This document shows positions 35,216 through 43,273 of a stretch of DNA of 64,000 nt, in pieces (positions within the stretch are counted from its first letter, which is position 1; each line of letters begins with the position of its first letter). Below the pieces are notes generated by a model that was not told the origin of the DNA, ran no database searches, and worked only from the letters and a program-made list of their open reading frames with translations. This DNA comes from a virus: positions 1 to 64,000 of IMG/VR virus record IMGVR_UViG_3300019757_000007. One strand, given 5' to 3'. Made by a program: the position numbers and the translations under genes.

Positions 35216-35235
35216 GATTATAATATATCTATACT
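35216..35235 (-). promoter_or_regulatory. Conserved phage promoter, copy 3
   Basis: Exact 20-mer AGTATAGATATATTATAATC with ACTTTAAAATAAC upstream (35244-35256). Followed by GAATAAAA rather than AGATAAG. Points to the RNA candidate at 35030-35214. Confidence 0.75.
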
Positions 35236-35260
35236 TTAGCTATGTTATTTTAAAGTTAAT

Positions 35261-35824
35261 TTAAGCTTTTTTTTGCGAATATAACAACTGTTCTAATAAA
35301 AAAAGAGACGTTTCCGTACTTCTTAAAGCTCCAGGAATATCACTAAATTCATTAATAATTAAAGATTTAGCTACATCTAGACTTTCGCCTAACCAGTTAG
35401 TACCTCTCCAATTTCGTCTATCAAAAATTTTATCGTCGTTAACAGCCAGTCCAATTCCCCAAATTCTATCATAAGGACTAGCTTCTACAAAGAATCTATC
35501 TTTATGTTCTAATATTTGAGGTCTTAATTTATCGTTATTGAACTTAAGATAATTTCCAAGAATTACAACAGGCATTGCAATTTTTTCCCACTTTTCTTTA
35601 TTAAAATTCTTAACTTGTCTTCCAAACGCTTTAACTGCTTTTGGACTTCTTTCTTTAAGAATTTTTTCCATCATCTCTTTATCATCAAAACATTTAGCTT
35701 TATGGTACATCATAAAGTGTTCTGCGGTAAAGAAATTATTTCCTTCCCTATCTCTAAAAGGAGCATCTCCCCATTGAGAGAATATACTACCATAAAAAAA
35801 TACATGTGTGTCTGTAATTACCAT
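35261..35824 (-). CDS. NADAR-family protein (YbiA-like N-glycosidase)
   Basis: 187 residues, full family length. Family signatures are present: FSQWGDAPF, FFTAEHFMMYHKAKCF, KVxGRQ-type KAFGRQVKNF, FVEASPYDRIWGIG and NWRGTNWLGESL. NADAR proteins remove ADP-ribose from guanine bases or act on riboflavin intermediates. They are linked to NAD/ADP-ribose biology, and some phages carry them against ADP-ribosylating or NAD-depleting defence; that role is an inference here. Ends directly at promoter 3. Confidence 0.93.
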   Translation of the reverse strand: MVITDTHVFFYGSIFSQWGDAPFRDREGNNFFTAEHFMMYHKAKCFDDKEMMEKILKERSPKAVKAFGRQVKNFNKEKWEKIAMPVVILGNYLKFNNDKLRPQILEHKDRFFVEASPYDRIWGIGLAVNDDKIFDRRNWRGTNWLGESLDVAKSLIINEFSDIPGALRSTETSLFLLEQLLYSQKKA

Positions 35825-36217
35825 TTAGTCTTCCTTTTCTTTTATTGCTTTTATCTCAGAATTAAGATTTTTTAATTCTAACATTCTTTCTTCTATTTCT
35901 TCATTAAGCTCTAATAGAACTTGAGAAGATTTCTGTAACTGTTTAGATACTTCTTCTACAGAAGCGTGTTGATTTTCTGGATTATCGACCTCTTCTGTTA
36001 ATCCAAATTCATGAACTTCTTTTAATTCAGACCCCTCTAACATATTAGAATTAATTTGATCCTCTTCTTTTAATTCAATACCTTTTACTTTATGAACTAC
36101 CATTTGAAAAGCCCCAATTAAATTAATGAATTCCTCTACTGAGTAATCGAACCGTTTTCCATCTAGAGTTCCACCAAACTTAGTTTTATCATTAGACATA
36201 TATACTTCTATATTCAT
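35825..36217 (-). CDS. Unknown acidic helical protein
   Basis: 130 residues. The N-terminal 45 residues are alpha/beta. The rest is a Glu/Lys/Leu helix with heptads (LELNEEIEERMLELKNLN), probably an oligomerising coiled coil. Abuts the NADAR gene by one base. Unknown. Confidence 0.68.
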   Translation of the reverse strand: MNIEVYMSNDKTKFGGTLDGKRFDYSVEEFINLIGAFQMVVHKVKGIELKEEDQINSNMLEGSELKEVHEFGLTEEVDNPENQHASVEEVSKQLQKSSQVLLELNEEIEERMLELKNLNSEIKAIKEKED

Positions 36218-36221
36218 TTTA

Positions 36222-36917
36222 TTATTCTCCTAAACCTATTATTTTTGATTGACCACTTATCGAAGTCTGATTACTTCTTGTTTCGGAATTATTAGCCATT
36301 ATATTACTTTGACCACTTGTTGATAACCCATTGTTTTCTATATTACAATTATTAAATAATATAGCACTTTGTCCTGATGAATCTAGTCTAGTAAACTTAA
36401 CAAGACTATCCGAGATAGTAATATTACTTTGTCCAGATGTTCTAACAGTACAATGAGTTATCTTTCTATTTTTTATATCAATTTTACTTTGACCTTGGGC
36501 TCTAATTTTACCAATAATGATATCAGTATCTTTTAGATAATATGTTTTTGATTTATTCATATCCATATTATTAACAACAGAACCATTATTTATAGTAACC
36601 CCATTAATAGTAATTGTCGAATTTATATTATTATCTCCAATTATTTGAGTAATATTATAAGCTTCTGGATTCTCGGCTTCCTCAACATCTAATTCCAAAG
36701 ATAAAACTTGTTCTTTTACTCTTGGAATATAAGGCCCAAATACTTTTAACTCTCTTACATTTAATTCTATATGACAACCCGATCCAATATTAATACTAAC
36801 GAATTCGTCTAAAGTATTATTTGATTTAGCTACCTTTTCATCTGAAGTTGAATTTAAAGCTTCTTGGATTTTTCCAGTTAAATTAAAATTCTTTTCTTGT
36901 CTATCTCTAAAACTCAT
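36222..36917 (-). CDS. Beta-helix-like repeat protein
   Basis: 231 residues. The last 110 residues contain five turns of about 22 residues, each centred on xSGQSxI or xQGQSKI (AQGQSKIDI, TSGQSNITI, SSGQSAILF, TSGQSNIMA, ISGQSKIIG). This is the regular spacing of a right-handed beta-helix or adhesin-type (DUF2807-like) solenoid. The N-terminal half has no repeats. No signal peptide. May be a virion or surface-binding protein; identity unknown. Confidence 0.8.
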   Translation of the reverse strand: MSFRDRQEKNFNLTGKIQEALNSTSDEKVAKSNNTLDEFVSINIGSGCHIELNVRELKVFGPYIPRVKEQVLSLELDVEEAENPEAYNITQIIGDNNINSTITINGVTINNGSVVNNMDMNKSKTYYLKDTDIIIGKIRAQGQSKIDIKNRKITHCTVRTSGQSNITISDSLVKFTRLDSSGQSAILFNNCNIENNGLSTSGQSNIMANNSETRSNQTSISGQSKIIGLGE

Positions 36918-36935
36918 TTTATTCCCCCTTTAAGT

Positions 36936-37157
36936 TTAAATATACGTTATACTTATAATTTTATAATCTTGATTTTTTATTTTTTTATCAAGATTAAATT
37001 TTTTTATGAATTTAGCTTCGGCTTCTTCAAACATATTTTCTCTATTTTTTATAAGTACTTCTATAACTTCTACTTCTCCAATTTTCCAAAGGGAAGATTT
37101 ATCTTTAATATTATATTTAAAAATAAAATCTTCTAAATCTCCTTGATTTTTAGACAT
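36936..37157 (-). CDS. Small unknown protein
   Basis: 73 residues from Met at 37157. This start overlaps the upstream stop by eight bases; a longer frame reaching 37232 would lie wholly over the GNAT-like gene. Charged helical protein ending in a beta strand YKIISITYI. Unknown. Confidence 0.62.
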   Translation of the reverse strand: MSKNQGDLEDFIFKYNIKDKSSLWKIGEVEVIEVLIKNRENMFEEAEAKFIKKFNLDKKIKNQDYKIISITYI

Positions 37158-37527
37158 TGGTTGTAGTTTCGTACCATAAAATATCTTCCGCACCAAATTC
37201 TGGGTTAATCCCTTTATTTGGCTCGAATCCATATTTAGTACAAAGTGCTCTCATTGCATTGCTAGGATTTGGAACTAAGATACTGTATCCTAAAGATTCT
37301 ATAGTTTTAAATAAATTCCAAGTATTTCCTTGTCTTGGGAATTTGCTTGTAATTAACGAGATAATAATATGTTTATTTTCATTTTCTTTTACTTCCGGTC
37401 TCCATAAATAACCATGAAATAACCCTTCTGTAAAACCTATTTTATTAGCAAAATCGTCCCCTAATGTTATCATTCCTTTTTCTTTACTACCTGGTACTTC
37501 TTCAAACTTTATTAAATTATCAAACAT
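37150..37527 (-). CDS. Possible GNAT-like acetyltransferase
   Basis: 125 residues. The second half, RQGNTWNLFKTIESLGYSIL followed by PSNAMRALCTKYGFEPN, resembles the acetyl-CoA-binding and final strand of GNAT folds (RGxG-like turn, then N-x-A-x3-Y-x-KxGF). The usual R/Q-x2-G-x-G/A is not perfect. GNAT enzymes acetylate proteins, tRNAs or small molecules. Tentative. Confidence 0.7.
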   Translation of the reverse strand: MFDNLIKFEEVPGSKEKGMITLGDDFANKIGFTEGLFHGYLWRPEVKENENKHIIISLITSKFPRQGNTWNLFKTIESLGYSILVPNPSNAMRALCTKYGFEPNKGINPEFGAEDILWYETTTNV

Positions 37528-37542
37528 TATTTTTCCTTATTT

Positions 37543-37722
37543 TTATTGTACTATAATAACTATTCTATATTGCCAATTTCCCCAAATCTCTTCTAAAGAA
37601 ACGTAAGGATAATCGCACCAATGACCATATTCATCTTCTTGTTTTTGAATTTCATATTCTAAACCATGTTCATCTACATAACTTTTAAACTCTTCTAATT
37701 TTTCTTTTTGTATAGAAGTCAT
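37543..37722 (-). CDS. Small unknown protein
   Basis: 59 residues from Met at 37722 (GGAATCTTAAA upstream, one base after the upstream TAA). Charged helix, then YGHWCDYPYVSLEEIWGNWQY, aromatic-rich. Unknown. Confidence 0.62.
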   Translation of the reverse strand: MTSIQKEKLEEFKSYVDEHGLEYEIQKQEDEYGHWCDYPYVSLEEIWGNWQYRIVIIVQ

Positions 37723-37723
37723 T

Positions 37724-38029
37724 TTAAGATTCCGTCTTTTCTTGTACTTCCGATACATTGATATCAGTTACTTGGTAACAATCACTATCAGTCCATCTAT
37801 CATATGATATATTAGCAATAGCAGTTCCACTAATAGAAACAGTACAAAATTGATTATCTTTTTCTACAGTAAATGTTTCCCACCAATTAACATTAGTACT
37901 ATGATCCGTTTTATCTTCATCCGAATCAATAGGATTATATTTATAACCAGCTTTTGTAAAAACCATATTTAATTCAGCTTCGTCTAAATCAACATCATCT
38001 ATAATTTTTTCAATATCAGCTTTTAACAT
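37724..38029 (-). CDS. Unknown acidic protein
   Basis: 101 residues, Asp-rich, with a beta-strand-rich C-terminal half (FTVEKDNQFCTVSISGTAIANI). One- to four-base spacing to both neighbours. Unknown. Confidence 0.65.
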   Translation of the reverse strand: MLKADIEKIIDDVDLDEAELNMVFTKAGYKYNPIDSDEDKTDHSTNVNWWETFTVEKDNQFCTVSISGTAIANISYDRWTDSDCYQVTDINVSEVQEKTES

Positions 38030-38209
38030 TTAAGATTCCTTCTTTTCCTGTAATGTGTAATAACATAAGTATCCAAAAGCCAAACTTAAGAATACTCCTT
38101 GACCAAACCCCATATTTACCGGATGTATTAATCCTGAGAAAAATAAAGAACCACCCATAAAATTACTTAGGTTATGGGATTTTTTATAATCTGGAATTAT
38201 TAAATTCAT
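38030..38209 (-). CDS. Small membrane protein of 59 residues
   Basis: Below the size of most gene finders. ATG at 38209, ribosome site AAAGGAAAAAA, stop at 38030, one base past the next start. Residues 15-52 are hydrophobic with Gly and Phe (GGSLFFSGLI..., VFLSLAFGYLCYY), enough for one or two membrane helices; the tail is KEKKES-like and charged. Unknown. Confidence 0.6.
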   Translation of the reverse strand: MNLIIPDYKKSHNLSNFMGGSLFFSGLIHPVNMGFGQGVFLSLAFGYLCYYTLQEKKES

Positions 38210-38221
38210 TTTTTTCCTTTA

Positions 38222-38256
38222 TCTAATAACTAGCTCTCTATAGCCAGCTATCCTAT
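38222..38256. repeat. AGCT-rich hairpin repeat, copy 3
   Basis: Plus strand ACTAGCTCTCTATAGCCAGC directly after the stop of the 38258 gene. Core has CTCT in place of CACT. Confidence 0.65.
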
Positions 38257-38257
38257 T

Positions 38258-38509
38258 TTATTCGTCTATAACTTCACATTCATCTATATTTTCAGTATCC
38301 AATAAAGAATCAATAATTTTCTGTAAGTCTTCATTTGCTACAGTATCTCCAGTTTTTGAATGATATATAGCACAACTACCTTCTCCATCCTGACCATAAA
38401 TTTCACACTCTTGCATCCATCCACAGATAGAATTCCAATCATATCCTAATGTTTCACCATGACTATTTATATCGCTTGAATCACATGTCCAATTTTGCTC
38501 TAATGCCAT
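38258..38509 (-). CDS. Small acidic cysteine-containing protein
   Basis: 83 residues, strongly acidic, with five Cys/Trp-rich positions (WTCDSS, YDWNSICGWMQECEIYG, GSCAIYH). The Cys spacing is irregular. Ribosome site AAAGGATATAAA. Unknown. Confidence 0.62.
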   Translation of the reverse strand: MALEQNWTCDSSDINSHGETLGYDWNSICGWMQECEIYGQDGEGSCAIYHSKTGDTVANEDLQKIIDSLLDTENIDECEVIDE

Positions 38510-38541
38510 TTTATATCCTTTTTAATTTAATTTATTTTTAT

Positions 38542-38575
38542 TTAGCTGGTAGCTAGCTATCTATAGCCAGCTACT
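38542..38575. repeat. AGCT-rich hairpin repeat, copy 4
   Basis: GGTAGCTAGCTATCTATAGCCAGCTA on the plus strand (two shorter pieces: GGTAGCTAGC and CTATAGCCAGC) just after the 38582 gene stop. Confidence 0.65.
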
Positions 38576-38581
38576 CTATTT

Positions 38582-38797
38582 TTAATTCCAGTTATCTATA
38601 ACTTTAGATAAATCATCTCTTAACTCTACTATAGAATCAATAGGAAGAACTCCTACTAAATCCATAATTTCGTAGCTAAGATCATCTATCTTTTCATCTA
38701 ATTCTTCATTAGAAGAGTATTCTATAGTCATAACATCCTCTAATACCAAACACTTATCGTTTTCTTTTACTATAGGAAGAACTTTTATTACTCCCAT
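38582..38797 (-). CDS. Small unknown acidic protein
   Basis: 71 residues from Met at 38797, where AAAAGGTTTATAATG both ends the clamp-loader gene (TAA) and starts this one. Acidic helix rich in Asp/Leu, ending KVIDNWN. Coupled to the clamp loader, so perhaps a partner of it; no evidence beyond position. Confidence 0.64.
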   Translation of the reverse strand: MGVIKVLPIVKENDKCLVLEDVMTIEYSSNEELDEKIDDLSYEIMDLVGVLPIDSIVELRDDLSKVIDNWN

Positions 38798-39834
38798 TAT
38801 AAACCTTTTCTTTTTCCTATCTCTAGAAAACATTTATTGATAGTACTCATTAAATGCAAGTTAGGGAATTTTTTAAGATCTATATCTTGATAGTTTTCAT
38901 GAACAATATTCTTAACATCTAAATGAAAAGGACCTTCTTTGATTCTATCAAAAATAAAATCATAATCTAAAGTCATATCATTTTTAGTAACGTCTAAAAT
39001 ATTTTTATAGTATTGACCAAGAGTTGGATCATTCATAACGTTTGATAATAAAAGATTTATTTTTTCTGGAGTAAGTAATTCTACTGATTGAATTAAATAA
39101 GTAATTAATTCAAGTATGTACTCTTCATTGTTATTAGTACTTTTAAATTCTCCAATACCACCGAGAGTTTTAACTCCATTTACTTCACTTATATTAATCT
39201 CTAAATTGTTTACTAAATCTCTTAAACCTTTAGCAATATTTTTATAAGTAAATTCCCATACTTTTTCTTTATCATATTTAACTTCTTCTTTATCAAGAAT
39301 ACCTAAAAGATAAGCAAAAGCGGTTTCAGGTTGAATCTCTTTAAAATTTAATCTAAAATTAAATCTAGTTTTTAAAGCTTTATCTAATCCTTCGACTCTA
39401 TTTGTATTAGCAATAAAAGTAGTATTATGTTGATACTTCTCCATAAGATCTACTTTTAACATTGTTTGAGCTTCTTTACTTAATTTATCAGCTTCTTCAA
39501 TAAGTACGACTCTTTGATGACTTTTACCTTTACCTGGAACTAACCAAGCTTTTAATTCTTCGATATCATTAACACCTTTACCAACCATATGATAATCTTT
39601 AGGTTCTAATAAAAGCGCTGCTTTTAAGATATCCGCTAATGATGATTTACCAAAGCCACCAGGTCCATAATTTAATATATTTCCAGGTACATTTTTATTT
39701 TGAACCATACTTACAAATTTTTTCTTAATCTCTTCCGGAGACATTTCTTCTTCATTTAATATATTTGGAAAGATTAAATCATCCATTATTTTAGGTTGAT
39801 GTTTTTTATACCAGGCTCTATTATCTACTTGCAT
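38797..39834 (-). CDS. Clamp-loader ATPase (AAA+, T4 gp44-like)
   Basis: 345 residues. Walker A NYGPGGFGKSS (55-65), Walker B VVLIEEAD (109-116), sensor 1 TTFIANTN and the arginine-finger block ALKTRF, all in the order of sliding-clamp loaders. EEAD replaces the bacterial DEAD. The C-terminal 150 residues are helical like the collar domain. It would load a sliding clamp for the split family B polymerase. The clamp and small loader subunit are not evident in this window. Confidence 0.92.
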   Translation of the reverse strand: MQVDNRAWYKKHQPKIMDDLIFPNILNEEEMSPEEIKKKFVSMVQNKNVPGNILNYGPGGFGKSSLADILKAALLLEPKDYHMVGKGVNDIEELKAWLVPGKGKSHQRVVLIEEADKLSKEAQTMLKVDLMEKYQHNTTFIANTNRVEGLDKALKTRFNFRLNFKEIQPETAFAYLLGILDKEEVKYDKEKVWEFTYKNIAKGLRDLVNNLEINISEVNGVKTLGGIGEFKSTNNNEEYILELITYLIQSVELLTPEKINLLLSNVMNDPTLGQYYKNILDVTKNDMTLDYDFIFDRIKEGPFHLDVKNIVHENYQDIDLKKFPNLHLMSTINKCFLEIGKRKGL

Positions 39835-40198
39835 TATTTTCCCTTTTAATTCTTTTTATAACTTTTAATATAGTATCTTGATTTTCTTGATAATCTAAAT
39901 CATTTACTTCGCACGTTTTTATATAATATTGACTCTTATATAAAGTTAACTTTTCTTTTAGTACTACTAATAAATCTTTTGCTGATATTTTTTTAGATCT
40001 TTCTGTGTTGAAATAATCTAATTTCATTCTGGTAAAATTTTTATTAAAACCATAAATATTAAAGTTATATAAACTTTTTCTTTTATCTGTTTTCTTTAGC
40101 ATATATATATTATATAGACGCCCATCTTCACCGTTATTAATATAAAAAGTTACCTCCGGATAATTGATTTTATTTTCTTCGCTTTTGTCAGAATCCAT
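39821..40198 (-). CDS. Unknown protein upstream of the clamp loader
   Basis: 125 residues from Met at 40198 (AAAGGGGAAAAA upstream). Beta-rich start (YPEVTFYINNGEDGRLYNIYML), helical end, basic. Overlaps the clamp-loader start by 14 bases. Unknown. Confidence 0.66.
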   Translation of the reverse strand: MDSDKSEENKINYPEVTFYINNGEDGRLYNIYMLKKTDKRKSLYNFNIYGFNKNFTRMKLDYFNTERSKKISAKDLLVVLKEKLTLYKSQYYIKTCEVNDLDYQENQDTILKVIKRIKRENNASR

Positions 40199-40392
40199 TT
40201 TTTCCCCTTTCTCCATAATAAAGTTAATGGTAAAAAATACAATTTAGTACTAAAAATAATTTGGGCTTTAGTTACTTCCCAAGTAATTTTTGATTCTGGG
40301 TTATAACGTCTTACGAATCGACCATACTTACTTTGATCACCATCTTTTATTAACCATTTATAAATTTTTAGAATATTTTCTTTTATTTTCAT
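40150..40392 (-). CDS. Small basic protein, perhaps membrane-associated
   Basis: 80 residues, very Lys/Arg-rich, with one hydrophobic stretch (IIFSTKLYFLPLTLLW, about 45-60) and a KKWILTKAKKIKSIIRR tail. Overlaps the next gene by 49 bases, more than is usual here, so the true extent may be shorter. Confidence 0.5.
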   Translation of the reverse strand: MKIKENILKIYKWLIKDGDQSKYGRFVRRYNPESKITWEVTKAQIIFSTKLYFLPLTLLWRKGKKWILTKAKKIKSIIRR

Positions 40393-40871
40393 GTATCGAA
40401 TCCCCCAAAAAAATCAACTATATTGTCTTCATACCCATATTTTTTAATTAAAAAAGTCATAGCTAATGTATAGTCTTCATAATCATCTCCAATATTTTTT
40501 GTATCAAACCCAAAGATATTAGCTATTAATGGTAATACATGCCATAAATCCCAAGAACTATTTCTACAATAAATTAAAAAATCTTTCGGTTCTTTTAATT
40601 CTTTAATAGTATCTATTTCTTTTCGATCCATTTTTTCCTTAAAAAATTTCTGTTTTCTCTTATACTCATTTATAAAAAAGTTTATATGAACACTAACTGA
40701 TTTATCTATATCAATATCCTTATTATAAATACAACCAGTTTTTTTATCAACTACCATTTTTAAAAAAGATTCTAGTGTAGGATACTTATTTAATAATTCA
40801 GGAACTTCCTCTTCCAATCTACTATATTGATAGCTATCCAAAGAAGATAACCGAATTTCATTATTTATCAT
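40389..40871 (-). CDS. Unknown protein
   Basis: 160 residues, helical, with acidic C-terminus and WDLWHVLPLIANIFGFDT in the last third. Four-base ATGA-style overlaps on both sides. Unknown. Confidence 0.68.
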   Translation of the reverse strand: MINNEIRLSSLDSYQYSRLEEEVPELLNKYPTLESFLKMVVDKKTGCIYNKDIDIDKSVSVHINFFINEYKRKQKFFKEKMDRKEIDTIKELKEPKDFLIYCRNSSWDLWHVLPLIANIFGFDTKNIGDDYEDYTLAMTFLIKKYGYEDNIVDFFGGFDT

Positions 40872-41236
40872 TTTTTCCCCTTATTTTTCTTAATTAATTT
40901 TCTAATACATTTAGCATTTTTTAAAGTACCTTTATTGATAATACTCTTCGCAAATATTTCCTCATTAATTACTTTTAAGAATCTATATTTATATAACTCT
41001 ATTGTCTTTGGAATAGAGATTTTTTTATCATCTTTAATAAAAAAACCACGCAATAAAAAAGTTCTTATATTTAATAAATGTTTTAAAGACAAAGAACTTA
41101 TTTTTTTAACTTTTCTTTTTCCATCTATCCAACATTTATTTTGGCATGCGACTGATACTAAAATTAATGGATACCTAGAACCCTCTCCTAACTTTATAAA
41201 GTTAGGAGAGATAATTTTTTCTTGTTCTAATATCAT
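40868..41236 (-). CDS. Unknown basic protein
   Basis: 122 residues, Lys-rich, ending LIKKNKGKK. Contains SVACQNKCWIDGKRKVKK, a Cys pair plus basic patch that could bind nucleic acid. Coupled to its neighbours by short overlaps. Unknown. Confidence 0.66.
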   Translation of the reverse strand: MILEQEKIISPNFIKLGEGSRYPLILVSVACQNKCWIDGKRKVKKISSLSLKHLLNIRTFLLRGFFIKDDKKISIPKTIELYKYRFLKVINEEIFAKSIINKGTLKNAKCIRKLIKKNKGKK

Positions 41237-41246
41237 ATTACCTCTT

Positions 41247-41603
41247 TTATAATTTAGATATTCTATCCTGATAAGATCTATTTTTAGCTAGAAAATAATC
41301 CGCTATTATTTGAAAGTTAATTATTTTTTTAACTTTTACTTCTTCATCTTCCTCGATATTATCTATTAAAGTATCTCTTAATTTATTTATATAAATATAT
41401 AAATCATTACAGAATAAATATTGTTTTATATATACTTCTCTTAACGTTCCAGTACTTAAACAATTATTATGAAACTCCCGTTTTATAAAAGAATCGATTT
41501 TATTTTCAATAGTATTACTATTAATACCTGCTCGCTTTATATTAATAATACTATCTAGTAATAATAAGTGACTACCGTCTAAATTTCTTGAAGAATGTTC
41601 CAT
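41247..41603 (-). CDS. Unknown helical protein
   Basis: 118 residues, helical throughout, with Cys at about 51 and 68. AAAGGGTTAATA precedes the ATG. No motif. Lies just downstream of Gat-QueC. Confidence 0.66.
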   Translation of the reverse strand: MEHSSRNLDGSHLLLLDSIINIKRAGINSNTIENKIDSFIKREFHNNCLSTGTLREVYIKQYLFCNDLYIYINKLRDTLIDNIEEDEEVKVKKIINFQIIADYFLAKNRSYQDRISKL

Positions 41604-41613
41604 TATTAACCCT

Positions 41614-43029
41614 TTATAAGTCTAATTTTTTTTCAGCAGTATCTCTTAGAATACAACTACCACATTTACCACACTTTTCTCCATTTATCGGATAGTAACA
41701 ACTAAACGATAATTCTAATAATTTTTCTAAAGTACTTTCTCTGAATTCATTTTTGAAATCTTTAAGAGTATTAGTCTTAGTGCGATTCATATAAGGAGAA
41801 ATAATTTGAGTATTTTGATAAAACTTACCACCAGCATTTAACATCTGTTCAGTACATTCAACCCACTTACTATTATTATCTCCAAATACCATTCCTTCCG
41901 AAAGATTTAAACCAAGTACGATAATATTATTATCTCCTCGTTTTCCTTCTTTCTGCATAGTAGCATTTAAAGCCATACAAAATAAAGTATTTCTATATGG
42001 AACATAAGATATATTTTCTTCTGTTTCTCTAGCATCTCCAACCGCATCTTTGTCAGCTATTTTTAAATAATCTCCAGAAATATTAGAAAATCCTTTGATC
42101 ATATCACTAGCTTCTACCACTCTTAATTCTATAGATAATTCTGGAAACTTCCCTATATAAAAACCAAGTAATCTTTGACAAGCTTCTATTTCCACTTTAC
42201 TAGCATTAGTACCATAATCAAAATAAGTTAAAATAACTTTTTGCTTCCCAATATCTTTATTATCCAAAGATCTATTTGATCTACTTTCTAATTTAGCCAG
42301 AATATAATAAGCACTCATGCTTATATCCATACCAGCACTAAAAGCAATATTTACAGTATCAATTCTCTTTCTAGTACTACTTGTAATTACTTGATTCTTT
42401 TCATTATCAAAATTAGAACATTGTTTTACTTGAACTTCATTTACTTCTTTTTCCCAAAGACCCATACCTTTATCATAAGCTTTTATACCATCAGTTGGAT
42501 AATCCATATCAAATACAAAATATGTAAATAGACCTTCTAGATTATCTATTTCTGATTCATTAATATATTTAAATAATTCAGTATCCACTGAAATATCTAT
42601 ACCATTTGGAAACTTTTTAGAACGATTATTTAATTCCCTAATATTATTAAGTACCTCTTTATCATTACTAATAGTACCATGAACCCAATAATATTGAGCC
42701 ATTCCTTTATTCCAATATGGTGGAATTAATACATTGTTTGCTTCCTCCTCTGGAATTTGTCTACTAAACCATACCATAGTAATACCTTCATCTGGATGAT
42801 GAATATTTATAAAATCCTTTAATATAGAAACATCTTGAATAAAGGTTTCTTCATCTTTTGATCTAATAATTAATGGTTCATGTTCAGCCATTTCTCCAAC
42901 TACAAATAAACTGTACTCATCCGATCCTTTAACATTTAAAGTATCTATCGTACTAGCTATATTTCCGGATAAAGATGCTCTTAAAGCATCATCTTGATTT
43001 TTATAATATTTACTTACTATTTGACACAT
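41614..43029 (-). CDS. queC: Gat-QueC: class II glutamine amidotransferase fused to QueC
   Basis: 471 residues, twice the length of QueC. The N-terminus begins Met-Cys, giving the nucleophile Cys2 of class II (Ntn) glutaminases. YWVHGTISN (114-122) and DTELF (149-153) match their glutamine-binding blocks. The C-terminal half is QueC: PP-loop FSAGMDIS (230-237) and a four-cysteine zinc site C444, C453, C456, C459 (YYPINGEKCGKCGSC). QueC makes preQ0 from 7-carboxy-7-deazaguanine. Gat-QueC fusions are known from phages and have been tied to 7-amido-7-deazaguanine DNA. With QueE it supports modified phage DNA. Confidence 0.93.
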   Translation of the reverse strand: MCQIVSKYYKNQDDALRASLSGNIASTIDTLNVKGSDEYSLFVVGEMAEHEPLIIRSKDEETFIQDVSILKDFINIHHPDEGITMVWFSRQIPEEEANNVLIPPYWNKGMAQYYWVHGTISNDKEVLNNIRELNNRSKKFPNGIDISVDTELFKYINESEIDNLEGLFTYFVFDMDYPTDGIKAYDKGMGLWEKEVNEVQVKQCSNFDNEKNQVITSSTRKRIDTVNIAFSAGMDISMSAYYILAKLESRSNRSLDNKDIGKQKVILTYFDYGTNASKVEIEACQRLLGFYIGKFPELSIELRVVEASDMIKGFSNISGDYLKIADKDAVGDARETEENISYVPYRNTLFCMALNATMQKEGKRGDNNIIVLGLNLSEGMVFGDNNSKWVECTEQMLNAGGKFYQNTQIISPYMNRTKTNTLKDFKNEFRESTLEKLLELSFSCYYPINGEKCGKCGSCILRDTAEKKLDL

Positions 43030-43199
43030 TACATTTTTTCCTTATCTTGTTTATATTTTTTTATTAATCTCTTTGTCATATTTGGAGAAACATTATTATT
43101 TCTACAATAATACCTTATATTTTCTTCCTGTATATTAAATTTTCCAGATAGAATTTCTATATGAGTATCCATTCTTACTTTAGAATATGAACGGGGCAT
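43029..43199 (-). CDS. Small basic protein of 56 residues
   Basis: ATG at 43199 with AAAAAAGGTCAATT upstream. Stop TAA overlaps the Gat-QueC start as TAATG-type coupling. MPRSYSKVRMDTHIEILSGK, then a Cys/Arg/Asn-rich part and NMTKRLIKKYK. The pattern (two short helices separated by a turn) could be a small HTH. Unrecognised; may regulate or support Gat-QueC. Confidence 0.6.
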   Translation of the reverse strand: MPRSYSKVRMDTHIEILSGKFNIQEENIRYYCRNNNVSPNMTKRLIKKYKQDKEKM

Positions 43200-43233
43200 A
43201 ATTGACCTTTTTTAATTTAATTTTTCTTTATAA

Positions 43234-43262
43234 TAAAAAAAATAAAAGCCGAAGCTTTTATT
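43234..43262 (-). terminator. Rho-independent terminator with UUCG loop
   Basis: AATAAAAGC-TTCG-GCTTTTATT (43241-43262) followed by TTTTTTATT on the minus strand, ending the TAXI-like gene. Confidence 0.85.
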
Positions 43263-43273
43263 TTTAACTTAAG

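Noticed and set aside
36897-37136. Plus-strand frame rich in Phe and Ile at 36.9-37.1 kb
   Set aside because: It is the antisense of two minus-strand genes, has no ribosome site, and its hydrophobic make-up comes from the AT-rich complement.
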